Shown here: one piece after another, positions 18,729 through 27,134 of the stretch | Layout of the letters: each line of letters starts with the position of its first letter | How positions within the stretch are numbered: the first letter of the stretch is position 1 | NCBI RefSeq assembly: GCF_001667015.1 | Contig: NZ_LZIS01000124.1 | Location: 1-62,412, forward strand | Source: Mycobacterium sp. E3198 | GTDB lineage: Bacteria > Actinomycetota > Actinomycetes > Mycobacteriales > Mycobacteriaceae | DNA length: 62,412 nucleotides | Direction of reading: 5' to 3' | The notes under the pieces: model-generated | Database searches by the model: none | What the model was told of the DNA's origin: nothing | What the model saw: the letters and a program-made list of their open reading frames with translations, nothing else | Made by a program: the position numbers and the translations under genes

Positions 18729-20099
18729 ATGAACACGGTCCCACTTCACCGTCAAGCGGGGAAGGCGGAACCGGCCACCTCGGTTGTCATCGTGGGCAGC
18801 GGGTTCGCCGCTTTCGAGTGCGCGCGCGGACTGGCCCGACGGTTAGACAGGGTGCGCGCCTCGGACGTGAGGGTGACCATTGTTTCGCCGGTCGACTACT
18901 TGCAGTACACGCCATTGCTGGCCGATGTGGCCGGTGGGCTGGTCGACCCGCGGTTTGTCTGTATTCCGCTGGCCGGAACACTTAAGGGCGTGCGTGCTGT
19001 GCGCGGCTGGGTCGACAGTGTTGACTTCGACCGCCATACGCTTTCGTTCACCGATCCTGAGAGCCAGGTACGGACGCTGTCGTGGGATCGGCTCGTCCTC
19101 ACACCAGGTTCGGTGACTCGGCTGTTCGATACGCCCGGTTTGGCCACCTACGCACACGGCCTGAAGTCGACGGCCGAAGCGCTGTATCTACGTGATCATG
19201 TGATCGAGCAGTTGGAACTGGCTCACGTCGACGAAAACGAGGCCCGGGCCGCCGCGCGGCGCACGATTGTCGTTGTCGGTGCGTCGTATTCCGGTTCCGA
19301 ATTGACGGCGCAGCTGCGCGCGCTCGCCGACGCGGCGGCGAAGCAGATAGGTTTCGATCGGGCCTCGGTGCGGTTTGTGCTGCTGGACTTGGCCGACCAA
19401 GTGATGCCCGAGCTGGGGCAGAAGCTCGGCGACGCGGCCATGCGCGTGCTGCGCTCACGCGGAATCGATGTGCGGTTGCGCACGACCGTGAAGGTGGTCC
19501 ACGCCGATCATGTTGTGCTCAGCGACGATTCGCGCGTCGACACTTACACGGTAGCGTGGGTGGCTGGCGTGACCCCGTCACCGCTGATCGCCACGCTGGG
19601 GTTGGAAACGGAGCGGGGCCGACTCAAGGTGCGGACGGATCTGCAGGTACCGGGTCATCCCGACGTTTTTGCCGCGGGCGACGCTGCCGCCGTTCCGGAC
19701 CTAACCCAGCCGGGCAAGATCGCCCCACCGACCGCCCAGCACGCGACCCGGCAAGGTAAGACGTTGGCCCGCAACGTCGCGGCGAGTCTCGGCTACGGCG
19801 AGCGGAAGGACTACCGCCACAGCGACAAGGGTATGGTTGTCGACTTGGGTCCGCGCTACGCCGTCGCCAACCCGCTGGGCGTACACCTCTCGGGCTATCC
19901 CGCGAAGTTTGTCACCCGCGCCTACCACCTCTATGCGATCCCACGGCTCGTCAACCGCTGGGCGGTCGCACTCGCCTATCTGACCGACGTGTTCTTCACT
20001 CGCACGGTCTTGTCAATGGGATTCGTTTGCGGCGCCGACGCCCAATTCACGGCCAGGCAAGTCATCCAGCTGCCGAAGGCCGCAGGGGCACATTCCTAG
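18729..20099 (+). CDS. ndh: Type II NADH dehydrogenase (NDH-2 family)
   Basis: A 456-residue single-subunit flavoprotein. It has FAD Rossmann SVVIVGSGFAAFECARGLAR (residues about 18-37), PLLADVAGG, the NADH Rossmann TIVVVGASYSGSELTAQL near residue 180, FAAGDAAAV near 315, and a C-terminal amphipathic part (LVNRWAVALAYLTDVFFTRTVL) for membrane contact. It passes electrons from NADH to menaquinone without proton pumping. AGGAG precedes the ATG. It is first behind box copy 4 and likely cotranscribed with the MsrP-like gene. It is probably a paralog of housekeeping Ndh. Confidence 0.85.
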   Translation: MNTVPLHRQAGKAEPATSVVIVGSGFAAFECARGLARRLDRVRASDVRVTIVSPVDYLQYTPLLADVAGGLVDPRFVCIPLAGTLKGVRAVRGWVDSVDFDRHTLSFTDPESQVRTLSWDRLVLTPGSVTRLFDTPGLATYAHGLKSTAEALYLRDHVIEQLELAHVDENEARAAARRTIVVVGASYSGSELTAQLRALADAAAKQIGFDRASVRFVLLDLADQVMPELGQKLGDAAMRVLRSRGIDVRLRTTVKVVHADHVVLSDDSRVDTYTVAWVAGVTPSPLIATLGLETERGRLKVRTDLQVPGHPDVFAAGDAAAVPDLTQPGKIAPPTAQHATRQGKTLARNVAASLGYGERKDYRHSDKGMVVDLGPRYAVANPLGVHLSGYPAKFVTRAYHLYAIPRLVNRWAVALAYLTDVFFTRTVLSMGFVCGADAQFTARQVIQLPKAAGAHS

Positions 20100-20186
20100 T
20101 CAACGAAACCTAGCCGCGACGCGCCAGCCCCGACGCGGCACCACTGACCGGCGGCCCAACTGGATTATCGCCGAAACGGAGCACCA

Positions 20187-20786
20187 ATGAGCATCGTCAA
20201 CAAAGGTTTTCGCAGACGAAACGTTGAGTCGGCGCGTGAGCTGCCGCCCGGTCAACATCTGACCGCGGATTTCCCCGTCCTGCAAGCAGGACCGACTCCG
20301 CGGATCGATCTTGATCACTGGCGGTTCACCATTCGCGACGAGCTCGGCGGCGAACACTCCTGGACCTGGCCCCAGTTCAAGCTCCTGCCCAGCGAGCCGC
20401 TCACGGTGGACATCCACTGCGTCACCACGTGGTCCAAGCTGGACACCGAGTGGGAAGGCGTTTCTCTGGACACGCTTCTCGAATCGACGCATACCGCAGC
20501 CGAATTCGCACTCGTCGGCTCCTACGGGGGCTACACCACCAACCTCCCGCTGCGCGATCTTCGCGGCGGAAAGGCGTGGATCGTTTACGGCTACCAGGGC
20601 GCACCGCTGTGCGCGGCACACGGCGGCCCGGCGCGGCTGTTGGTGCCGCACTTGTACTTTTGGAAGTCGGCGAAGTGGGTGAGGTCCATCGTGTTGCGAG
20701 ACAGCGACTCACCCGGTTTCTGGGAACGATTCGGCTACCACAACTACGGGGATCCGTGGCGAGAACAACGCTACGCCGGCGATTAA
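20187..20786 (+). CDS. Molybdopterin-dependent oxidoreductase (YedY/MsrP-like)
   Basis: A 199-residue sulfite-oxidase-fold protein. PRIDLDHWRFTIRDELGG opens the domain, the molybdenum-ligating Cys is in VDIHCVTTWSKLD near residue 76, and the cofactor-binding YGYQGAPLCAAHGGPARLLVPHLYFWKSAKW lies near 132. There is no Tat signal, so it may act in the cytoplasm, unlike E. coli MsrP. It is followed by an NAD(P)H flavin reductase and a zinc-ribbon protein, which suggests a self-contained reductase system, possibly for sulfoxides. Its N-terminus has a truncated duplicate at 43939. Confidence 0.88.
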   Translation: MSIVNKGFRRRNVESARELPPGQHLTADFPVLQAGPTPRIDLDHWRFTIRDELGGEHSWTWPQFKLLPSEPLTVDIHCVTTWSKLDTEWEGVSLDTLLESTHTAAEFALVGSYGGYTTNLPLRDLRGGKAWIVYGYQGAPLCAAHGGPARLLVPHLYFWKSAKWVRSIVLRDSDSPGFWERFGYHNYGDPWREQRYAGD

Positions 20787-20802
20787 CCGCCATGGAGTCC
20801 AC

Positions 20803-21531
20803 GTGATACCGGTGCTGGGCTGGCGGGTCGCGCGTGTGCTGCACTCTGCGCGCGAGACCGAGTCTGCTCAAACGATCAGCCTGAACGTGCCGGGATGGGG
20901 CGGTCACCGGGCCGGCCAGCACGTCGATGTCAAGCTGACCGCCGAGGACGGGTACAGCGCACAACGCAGCTATTCACTGAGCCGACCAGCCGATGGTGAG
21001 CGCATCGAGCTCACCGTGCAGGAGATCCCCGACGGGGAAGTCTCGCCCTACCTCGCCGGACTTGTTGTCGGAGACCAGATCGAAGTTCGCGGCCCCATCG
21101 GCGGCTGGTTTGTGTGGCAGCCCGCCGAAACGGCTCGGGTCCTGCTCGTCGGCGGCGGTTCGGGAATCGTGCCATTGATGGCAATGTTGCGTCAGCGGGT
21201 CGAGGCCGGTGCCGCCCAGTTTCGGCTTGTTTACTCCGTGCGCAGTCCCGCCGACGTTTACTACGCCCACGAGTTGGGTCGGCTCGAGCGTGCCTGTGAC
21301 TGGCTGCGGGTCGAGCTGGTCTACACCCGCGTGGCCGCGCCGCAGACCACCCGGCCGCCCGGCCGGGTGCGCGCCGCTGACCTCGCGCCGACGGAGTGGA
21401 TGCCCGCCGGCGGCGCGCGCGTCTATGTTTGCGGCCCAACGGTATTTGTGGAATCGGTGACCACCACGCTGATCGAGCAGGGCTATCAGCCATCAGCCAT
21501 CCGGACCGAGCGGTTCGGGCCGAGCCAGTAA
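20803..21531 (+). CDS. Ferredoxin-NADP reductase-type flavin oxidoreductase
   Basis: A 242-residue FNR-fold protein. It has FAD motif RSYSLSRPADGERIELTVQ near residue 52, the NAD(P) loop VLLVGGGSGIVPLMAMLRQR near 111, the VYVCGPTVFVE motif near 206, and C-terminal ERFGPSQ. It lacks the 2Fe-2S domain found in phthalate-dioxygenase-type reductases. The GTG start follows the molybdoenzyme stop by 16 nt; the pair probably forms an electron-transfer couple from NAD(P)H to the molybdenum centre. Confidence 0.87.
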   Translation: MIPVLGWRVARVLHSARETESAQTISLNVPGWGGHRAGQHVDVKLTAEDGYSAQRSYSLSRPADGERIELTVQEIPDGEVSPYLAGLVVGDQIEVRGPIGGWFVWQPAETARVLLVGGGSGIVPLMAMLRQRVEAGAAQFRLVYSVRSPADVYYAHELGRLERACDWLRVELVYTRVAAPQTTRPPGRVRAADLAPTEWMPAGGARVYVCGPTVFVESVTTTLIEQGYQPSAIRTERFGPSQ

Positions 21532-21545
21532 CAGAGAAGCGGGGC

Positions 21546-21821
21546 ATGATGACCGAACCAACGCATGTCGACGGCAACGCCGCCGGTGGTGCATTCGCAG
21601 AAGTGCTCGGATTCGATGTCACGACAGCGATGCTGACCTGCGCCGGATGCGATCGTGTCGCCGCCTTCGCCGAGAGTCACGTCTATAACCGCGCGCCCGG
21701 CATCGTGGTGCGGTGCGCGAGCTGCGGGAACGTCCTGGCCCGGCTGGTCCAAACACCCACCGACGTATGGCTCGACTTCCGCGGCGCGCACTCCTGGCGC
21801 CTCCCGACGCCGGTCCAGTGA
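21546..21821 (+). CDS. DUF6510-type zinc-ribbon small protein
   Basis: A 91-residue protein with two CxxC pairs (LTCAGCDRV near residue 32, VRCASCGNV near 59) and conserved WLDFRGA. These proteins commonly sit beside molybdopterin oxidoreductases and FNR-type reductases in Actinobacteria, as here, suggesting an assembly or electron-transfer accessory role (inferred). ATG at 21549 is an equally possible start. Confidence 0.75.
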   Translation: MMTEPTHVDGNAAGGAFAEVLGFDVTTAMLTCAGCDRVAAFAESHVYNRAPGIVVRCASCGNVLARLVQTPTDVWLDFRGAHSWRLPTPVQ

Positions 21822-21959
21822 TGTCGTTGCTGAGGGAGACCCGGTCGATGCGCTCCTCGCCCGAAAACGCGGAGCACAAAACATGTTTCGCCGCTTCACG
21901 GCTGGGAGTAGGCCGAATGGACTCCCGCGACGAGGCCACCGGTTGAAAGGCAGGCGCAC

Positions 21960-22502
21960 GTGGACCGAATATTTCATGTCCTGATTGGTGACCCCTCCGG
22001 GGCCGCCGGTGCTGCCATCAAGACCTCGGCGCTGTTCCTCACGGCCGCGATCCTGTTCCGTTTCATGGAGCGCCGCACTCTCGCCGAATTCGCGCCGTTC
22101 GACTGGATCGCTGCGGTCGCCGCCGGAGCCATCGTCGGCCGGGCCGCCACCGCCAGCGATACCTCGTGGCTCAACGCAACCGCTGCGCTCATCTTCCTTC
22201 TAGGCACCCACGCGGTCCTGGCGAGATTGCGCTTCATTCCGTGGATTCGAAGTTTCATCGATCCGCCGTTGAAAGTGCTGATCCGCAACGGACAAGTCGA
22301 CCGACGCAACCTGAGGCGATGCGGACTAACCAGCGCTGATCTCGAGGCTGTGCTACGACAGCACGGACACGAAAGCGCCGATCGTATTCACCTGGCGATC
22401 TTCGAAGCCAAAGGCGCGATCTCGATTCTGTTGAAGGATGGAAGGGGTGATCGGCCCGCTTCTCGACTTGATATGCGGCGGAGTGGGCAGTGTCGACGAT
22501 GA
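21960..22502 (+). CDS. DUF421 membrane protein (YetF-like)
   Basis: A 180-residue DUF421 protein. Three N-terminal membrane segments (AAIKTSALFLTAAILFRF, WIAAVAAGAIVGRA, AALIFLLGTHAVLA) are followed by the cytoplasmic domain (PPLKVLIRNGQVDRRNLRRCGLTSADLEAVLRQHG). The GTG start has a weak ribosome-binding site. Its end overlaps the RraA-like start at 22490. Function unknown. Confidence 0.8.
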   Translation: MDRIFHVLIGDPSGAAGAAIKTSALFLTAAILFRFMERRTLAEFAPFDWIAAVAAGAIVGRAATASDTSWLNATAALIFLLGTHAVLARLRFIPWIRSFIDPPLKVLIRNGQVDRRNLRRCGLTSADLEAVLRQHGHESADRIHLAIFEAKGAISILLKDGRGDRPASRLDMRRSGQCRR

Positions 22503-23152
22503 GTTCGCTTAGTGAGCTCGCGCGTCGTGTCCGTACCGCTGACGTGGTGGACGCGATGGGCCGGCTACATCAACACCGCTGCGATCTGCTCGATCTGGTG
22601 AGTCCCACGCCGGGCCGCGTGCTATTTGGTCCGGCCGTGACCATATCTTACTTCCCCGCATGTCGAACCGCGCTGCCTCCCGAACACTACACCTTCAAGC
22701 GGCTCTTCTATGAAGCCATCGCTGATGGGGCTGAAGGGCGTGTCCTCGTCCTGGCCAGTAACGGATATACCGACACCTCACTTGGCGGTGGAACGAAGTT
22801 GTCGCGTGTCCAAAGCCATCGGCTGGCAGGCATTCTCACAGACGGTCGACTGCGTGACTTCGCTGAACTCCAACATTCTGACCTAGCCATCTATTGCCGA
22901 GGTGAGGCAACCCGCTGGGGTGGTGATGTCGTCGTCCCCTACGAGGCCAACCGTTCGGTAGTGCTGGCGGGGGTGGGAATTCATCCCGGCGACTACATCT
23001 TTGCGGACTCTTCCGGTGCGGTCGCCATCCCTGCCAACGAGGTGCGAACCGTTCTTCAGGGGGCGTGCGAGGTCGTCGTTGAGGACGCACAGTCGATCGC
23101 AGCCATCCGGAACGAGACGCCGTCCACGTCGTCGGGGAAAACTGAACGCTGA
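22490..23152 (+). CDS. RraA-like protein
   Basis: A 220-residue RraA-family protein: SELARRVRTADVVDAMGRL at the N-terminus and the signature HRLAGILTDGRLRDFAELQ near residue 107. The family includes the RNase E inhibitor RraA and metal-dependent aldolases/decarboxylases; the G-x-DG-x-RD motif of the aldolase-type metal site is intact. It overlaps the DUF421 gene and closes this operon. ATG at 22499 is an alternative start. Confidence 0.75.
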   Translation: MSTMSSLSELARRVRTADVVDAMGRLHQHRCDLLDLVSPTPGRVLFGPAVTISYFPACRTALPPEHYTFKRLFYEAIADGAEGRVLVLASNGYTDTSLGGGTKLSRVQSHRLAGILTDGRLRDFAELQHSDLAIYCRGEATRWGGDVVVPYEANRSVVLAGVGIHPGDYIFADSSGAVAIPANEVRTVLQGACEVVVEDAQSIAAIRNETPSTSSGKTER

Positions 23153-23227
23153 CACGGACCGCACCACGGGGCGCAGAAGCCAACCATTACCGCCTCTCGA
23201 GGGCATCGGTGGTGAACGAGGTATCGC

Positions 23228-24226
23228 TCACTGCGATGGGCCGCGTTGGCGTCGCGAGGGGATTTTTTCTTGCCCGCCAATGGAATCCAACAGGGGACTG
23301 TGCGTTCGGCTCAGCCAGCGCTGGGCATCGAGTGCGGCCGCACAGCCGCTGGCCGCGGCGGTGACTGCTTGGCGGTAGCGGCGGTCGATCAGGTCGCCGG
23401 CAGCGAACACGCCCTCCGCGGAAGTCCGGGTCGTACCACCCTGGGTCAGGATGTGGCCACTCGCATCGAGGTCGACGCGTCCGACCAAGAGATCCGAGCA
23501 TGGCGTCTGGCCGACAGCGACGACGACGGCCGCGACCGCGATGGTGGATTCGCCGCCGCGGCACTTGTCGCGTATGCGCACCCCGCTGACGTGTTGGCCA
23601 CCGTGTATGGCCAGCACTTCGGTCGATGTCAGGATCGCGACGTTGGGATGACCCTGCAGACGAGCAACGGCAGTGGCTGAGGCCCGGAGTTGGGGGCGAT
23701 GGTGGATGAGGGTGACCTGGCGGACCAGCGGCGCAAGAAAGAGTGCCTCTTCAACGGCGCCGTCGCCACCGCCGATGACCGCGACGTCGCGCCGAACGAA
23801 CAGGGCACCGTCACGTTTCGCGCTGGCGCTTACGCCCTCGCGCCCCCGTTCGCCGGGCACGTTGAGGGACCGGGGGACCGAGCCCATGGCAAGAATCAGG
23901 GCGCGGCCCCGGTGCTGAGCATCGCCGATGCCGACCGCCTTAGGCTCGTTGCCGAGGTCGAATCTGTCGACGTAGCCGGGGCGTAACTCGGCGCTGAAGT
24001 GCTGTGCTTGTCGCCGCATCGCGTCAGCCAGCGTGGGACCCGAGGCGAACGGGCCGGCGCCGGGGTAGTTGTCTACCGGCCCGGTGGCCGCGAGGGCACC
24101 GCCGGGCTGGTGGCCTTCAATGACGAGGGTGTCCAGCCCGGCCCGAGCCGTGTAGATCGCCGCCGTGTAGCCGGCGGGGCCTGACCCGACGATGATGACA
24201 TCACGAATCCTGTCCGCCGACCGCAT
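23228..24226 (-). CDS. Thioredoxin-reductase-like flavoprotein lacking the CxxC active site
   Basis: A 332-residue protein with the full architecture of mycobacterial TrxB: IIVGSGPAGYTAAIYTARAGL at the N-terminus, the NADPH Rossmann VAVIGGGDGAVEEALFL, and GVFAAGDLIDRRYRQAVTAAASGCAAALDAQRWL at the C-terminus. Where TrxB has CATCDG, this protein reads SASAKRDG, so neither redox cysteine is present. It cannot pass electrons to thioredoxin by the normal route. It may instead be a ferredoxin/flavodoxin-NADP-reductase-like or sensor protein. The ATG at 24226 gives the standard TrxB N-terminus; the frame extending to 24337 is rejected. Confidence 0.85.
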   Translation of the reverse strand: MRSADRIRDVIIVGSGPAGYTAAIYTARAGLDTLVIEGHQPGGALAATGPVDNYPGAGPFASGPTLADAMRRQAQHFSAELRPGYVDRFDLGNEPKAVGIGDAQHRGRALILAMGSVPRSLNVPGERGREGVSASAKRDGALFVRRDVAVIGGGDGAVEEALFLAPLVRQVTLIHHRPQLRASATAVARLQGHPNVAILTSTEVLAIHGGQHVSGVRIRDKCRGGESTIAVAAVVVAVGQTPCSDLLVGRVDLDASGHILTQGGTTRTSAEGVFAAGDLIDRRYRQAVTAAASGCAAALDAQRWLSRTHSPLLDSIGGQEKIPSRRQRGPSQ

Positions 24227-24323
24227 CAGTCGGTGGTGCCGCGTCGGCCGGGCCGCCGTGCGGCGTTGCGGGTTGGCGCATGGCGCGCGCCCGGCTCGCC
24301 GTCCATTCGTGACACCGGCTCTT

Positions 24324-25562
24324 CTACCCTGCGCCAACGTTTTCCAGAACGACTGCTACTGCCTGCCCCGACCCGATACAGATGCCAATCACCCCGTACC
24401 GGGCGCCCTTTTCAGCCAATTCGGTCGCCAGCGTCAACAGGTAGCGAGTTCCCGTGGCCCCGAAGGGATGTCCGATCGCGACCGCACCGCCGTTGGGTGT
24501 CAGCTTGTCATCGGGCACTACGAAACCGTCCAGTTGGTTCGGCAACTCCCGCAGCACGCCGAGCGCCTGGGCGCTGAACGCTTCGTGCACCTCCCACACG
24601 TCGATCTGCTCGGGGGCAAGCCCTGCCCGGCGGATCGCGGCCGGCATCGCCCATGCAGGCGCCACGCCCATGATGAGGGGGTCGATGCCATAGACCGCGC
24701 TCGATACCACACGGGCTAATGGTTCGATGCCGAGTTCGCTGGCCCGTTCCCCGGACGCGATGACCACGGCACTGGCACCATCACTCAAAGGCGAGGAGTT
24801 GGCGGCCGTCATCTGGGTCGTACCGGGCTGGGCCGGTAAGGTCGCCAACACCTCCGCGGTGGTGTCGTCGCGGATGAACTCATCGTGTTCCGCCAGCCGA
24901 GCGGCGGCTTTTTTCGTCGCTGGGATGGTCACGGGCATAATCTCTTTGGCCAGCCGACCCCGGTCGCGGGCAGCCTTGGCGTGGCGCTGAGATCGCAGTG
25001 CGAAGGCATCGATCTCCTCGCGCGTCAAAGAATATCGGTCGGCGACATTTTGCGCGGTTTCGATCATGCTGATGTAAGCGTTGCGGGCCAGCAATACCGG
25101 GTTGGGCGGTCCTCCCGCACCGCTCCACATGGTGTCGAGCATGAGAACCGGGCCCCTGGGGCTGAACGCGGCGTCGCCCTTCATCAACGCCCATCCCGAT
25201 CGGGACATTGACTCGACTCCACAGGCGATACCGAGACCCAGGTCGCCGGCCTTGATCGCGTGGCTGATGGTTACCGCCGCGCTCAGCGATGATCCGCAAA
25301 ATCTGTTCACGGTGACCCCGGCCGCGGTGTCAGGAAATCCGGCGGCCAACGCTGCCCAGCGGGCGACGTCGCCCATGCCCTCGTGAGCGGGGTTCACGCA
25401 ACCTGCGACGATGTCCTCCACGGCCTCGAGCGGCACCCCGAGCCGGTCGCAGGCGCCCGTCATCGTCATACCGAGCAAGTCATCGGCCCGAATACCGGAC
25501 AGTGTGCCGCCATAGCGGGTGAATGGGGTTCGCACGCCTCCCAAAACATAAGCCTCAGGCAT
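24324..25562 (-). CDS. Acetyl-CoA acetyltransferase (thiolase)
   Basis: A 412-residue thiolase with all catalytic elements: NRFCGSSLSAA (nucleophilic Cys near residue 88), NEx-like WEVHEAFSAQAL, GGAVAIGHPFGATG (His near 360) and the C-terminal CIGSGQ (general-base Cys). It performs thiolytic cleavage or condensation of acyl-CoAs, so degradative FadA-type function is likely. Its start overlaps the stop of the hypothetical gene at 25555-25950. Confidence 0.9.
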   Translation of the reverse strand: MPEAYVLGGVRTPFTRYGGTLSGIRADDLLGMTMTGACDRLGVPLEAVEDIVAGCVNPAHEGMGDVARWAALAAGFPDTAAGVTVNRFCGSSLSAAVTISHAIKAGDLGLGIACGVESMSRSGWALMKGDAAFSPRGPVLMLDTMWSGAGGPPNPVLLARNAYISMIETAQNVADRYSLTREEIDAFALRSQRHAKAARDRGRLAKEIMPVTIPATKKAAARLAEHDEFIRDDTTAEVLATLPAQPGTTQMTAANSSPLSDGASAVVIASGERASELGIEPLARVVSSAVYGIDPLIMGVAPAWAMPAAIRRAGLAPEQIDVWEVHEAFSAQALGVLRELPNQLDGFVVPDDKLTPNGGAVAIGHPFGATGTRYLLTLATELAEKGARYGVIGICIGSGQAVAVVLENVGAG

Positions 25563-25950
25563 CGCTCGCCACCCGAACCGCTTCGGACCGCTGCAGGCGG
25601 ATGACGTCGAGCATCATGCGCAGTTGCGGCTCCTCCGGGTTGCCGGCGTAGCCATTCAGCCAGCCGGTCAGCTGAGCGAGTATCGCTACCGGCAACGACG
25701 TCCGGGTTGACAGGAGGGCGGCGATGATGCGCCTGATCGCGAGATAGCTTTCGCCGCAGCCCAACTCGACGAAGGCGGCCGTGCGCTCGTAGCCGGTCAG
25801 ATACGACCCCACCGCGTCGACGAGTGACCAAGCCATGTCCTCGTCGGAGATGATCGACGGGCCAATCGTGGGGCGCGATTTCGCCAGCGAAACGCAACTT
25901 GCGAAGGTCCGTTTCGTCGACGGCGCCAATCGACTTATGGCGCGGCTCAT
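25555..25950 (-). CDS. Hypothetical protein coupled to thiolase
   Basis: A 131-residue mostly helical protein. It includes SIISDEDMAWSLVDAVGSYLTGYERTAA, LGCGESYLAIRRII and LPVAILAQLTGWLNGYAG. No family is recognised. Its ATG overlaps the stop of the 65-residue ORF (TAATG at 25948-25952) and its 3' end overlaps the thiolase start by 8 nt, so three genes are translationally chained. Confidence 0.6.
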   Translation of the reverse strand: MSRAISRLAPSTKRTFASCVSLAKSRPTIGPSIISDEDMAWSLVDAVGSYLTGYERTAAFVELGCGESYLAIRRIIAALLSTRTSLPVAILAQLTGWLNGYAGNPEEPQLRMMLDVIRLQRSEAVRVASDA

Positions 25951-26147
25951 TACAGCGACCACCGCTCCGGTTGGCGGGCTTTTGCGGTGCTGCAACGGGC
26001 GGCACCGCCCGCGAGACCGATCGGGTCGGCGCGCCCGGTGATGACCGCGCTGCGGTCCCCATCGACGATGTTGACCGACGCCTGCGGCCTTATGGCGGCA
26101 TCGCCGGCGATCGCAATGACCGTGGTGGCCATCAAGCCGGTAAGCAT
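25950..26147 (-). CDS. Small hypothetical protein with N-terminal hydrophobic segment
   Basis: A 65-residue ORF with a short hydrophobic start (MLTGLMATTVIAIAGDAA) resembling a signal or anchor, then a polar region. AAAGGAAC lies before the ATG and the stop overlaps the next ATG, which argues for translation. No homolog is recognised. Confidence 0.5.
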   Translation of the reverse strand: MLTGLMATTVIAIAGDAAIRPQASVNIVDGDRSAVITGRADPIGLAGGAARCSTAKARQPERWSL

Positions 26148-26227
26148 GTTCTGGTTCCTTTCCCGGTGTCGCTGGCGGCTCGTCCGCGGGGGTTCGCTCG
26201 TCACGAGGGCAGGCGCGGCCGCCAATG

Positions 26228-26743
26228 TCAACTTGGTTTGCTCAGCGCCGCCTGTCTGCGGGTCGCGTCGATCGCGTCCGCCAGCAGCCACAGCGCCAAG
26301 CCGATGAGCGCAATGTCCTTCATCAAGAATTCCCCGTCGGCCGATAAAATCGGGAAGCCACCAGCGGACGCCTCGCCGACCCCGGGAGTCGTGATCATAA
26401 AAGTCAGCGTGGTGGTGAAGAACAGCGTGGCGAATATGCCGCCCACCACGGAAGCCTTCGGGAACCACGGCTTGACGGCCAGCAGTGCCGCAGTAATCAA
26501 CTCGATTGATCCGTTCAATCGACCAAAGGCGTCGATGGATATGACGTTGTAGATCCAACCCAAGAAGGGGCTATTGGCCACCCAATGTGAAATACCGTGG
26601 GATTCATAGTAAGTGAACTTCATGGCGCCGAACCAGGCCAGGACTATGACCAGACCGTACCGCGCGATCACGGGCGCGATGCCGGTCGTTCGAAGCTGTT
26701 CCGGGCCAGCAGTCACCATGGTGGTGGCCTCATTCTGCGACAT
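26228..26743 (-). CDS. DUF417 (RclC/YkgB-like) membrane protein
   Basis: A 171-residue protein with four membrane spans (IARYGLVIVLAWFGAMKFTYYE, NGSIELITAALLAV, VVGGIFATLFFTTTLTFMI, LMKDIALIGLALWLLADAI). The motifs FGAMKFTYYESHGISHWVANSPFLGW and FLMKDI are typical of DUF417. E. coli RclC of this family belongs to the reactive-chlorine-resistance operon. The ATG at 26743 follows GGGAG. An inverted palindromic box lies 143 nt upstream and faces this gene. Confidence 0.88.
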   Translation of the reverse strand: MSQNEATTMVTAGPEQLRTTGIAPVIARYGLVIVLAWFGAMKFTYYESHGISHWVANSPFLGWIYNVISIDAFGRLNGSIELITAALLAVKPWFPKASVVGGIFATLFFTTTLTFMITTPGVGEASAGGFPILSADGEFLMKDIALIGLALWLLADAIDATRRQAALSKPS

Positions 26744-26886
26744 GAAAGTCTCCCGTTCTGGATGTGTCGTTTCACTGCATGGCCGCTGCCCAGCTCGCAC
26801 CGCCTTCGGTGGCGGCGCAGGTAGAGATTTTGATCCAGGCGATTCGCGGCCACGGCTCAGATCAGCCACCACTATCTCCGCGCAGT

Positions 26887-26928
26887 GGGTGAGCTGTCCT
26901 CATCCGCGTACGCAATTCACCCGGGTGA
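26887..26928 (-). promoter_or_regulatory. Four-armed palindromic box, copy 5 (inverted)
   Basis: On the minus strand: TCACCCGGGTGA (26917-26928), 11 nt, GGATGA-GGACAGC-TCACCC (26887-26905). It faces the DUF417 gene; this gap (26744-27134) holds no other supported feature. One mismatch in the arms. Confidence 0.72.
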
Positions 26929-27134
26929 GATGCCGACGAGGAACGGATCTGCGGCATAGCTTCTCGGGACGGCGTGGTCGGGCGTCATCGCGGCATCGGC
27001 GCTTGGGTTTCCCTCCCGGGCGCCAAGGTGGGGTCGTCACCCCAAACGTCTGCTCGCTCACGCGATGCTGGGAAGCGTTCTCAGAGAAGACGGTTCGTGA
27101 CCGGAGACAACTGGCGGGGCGTGGGGAAGGCGTG

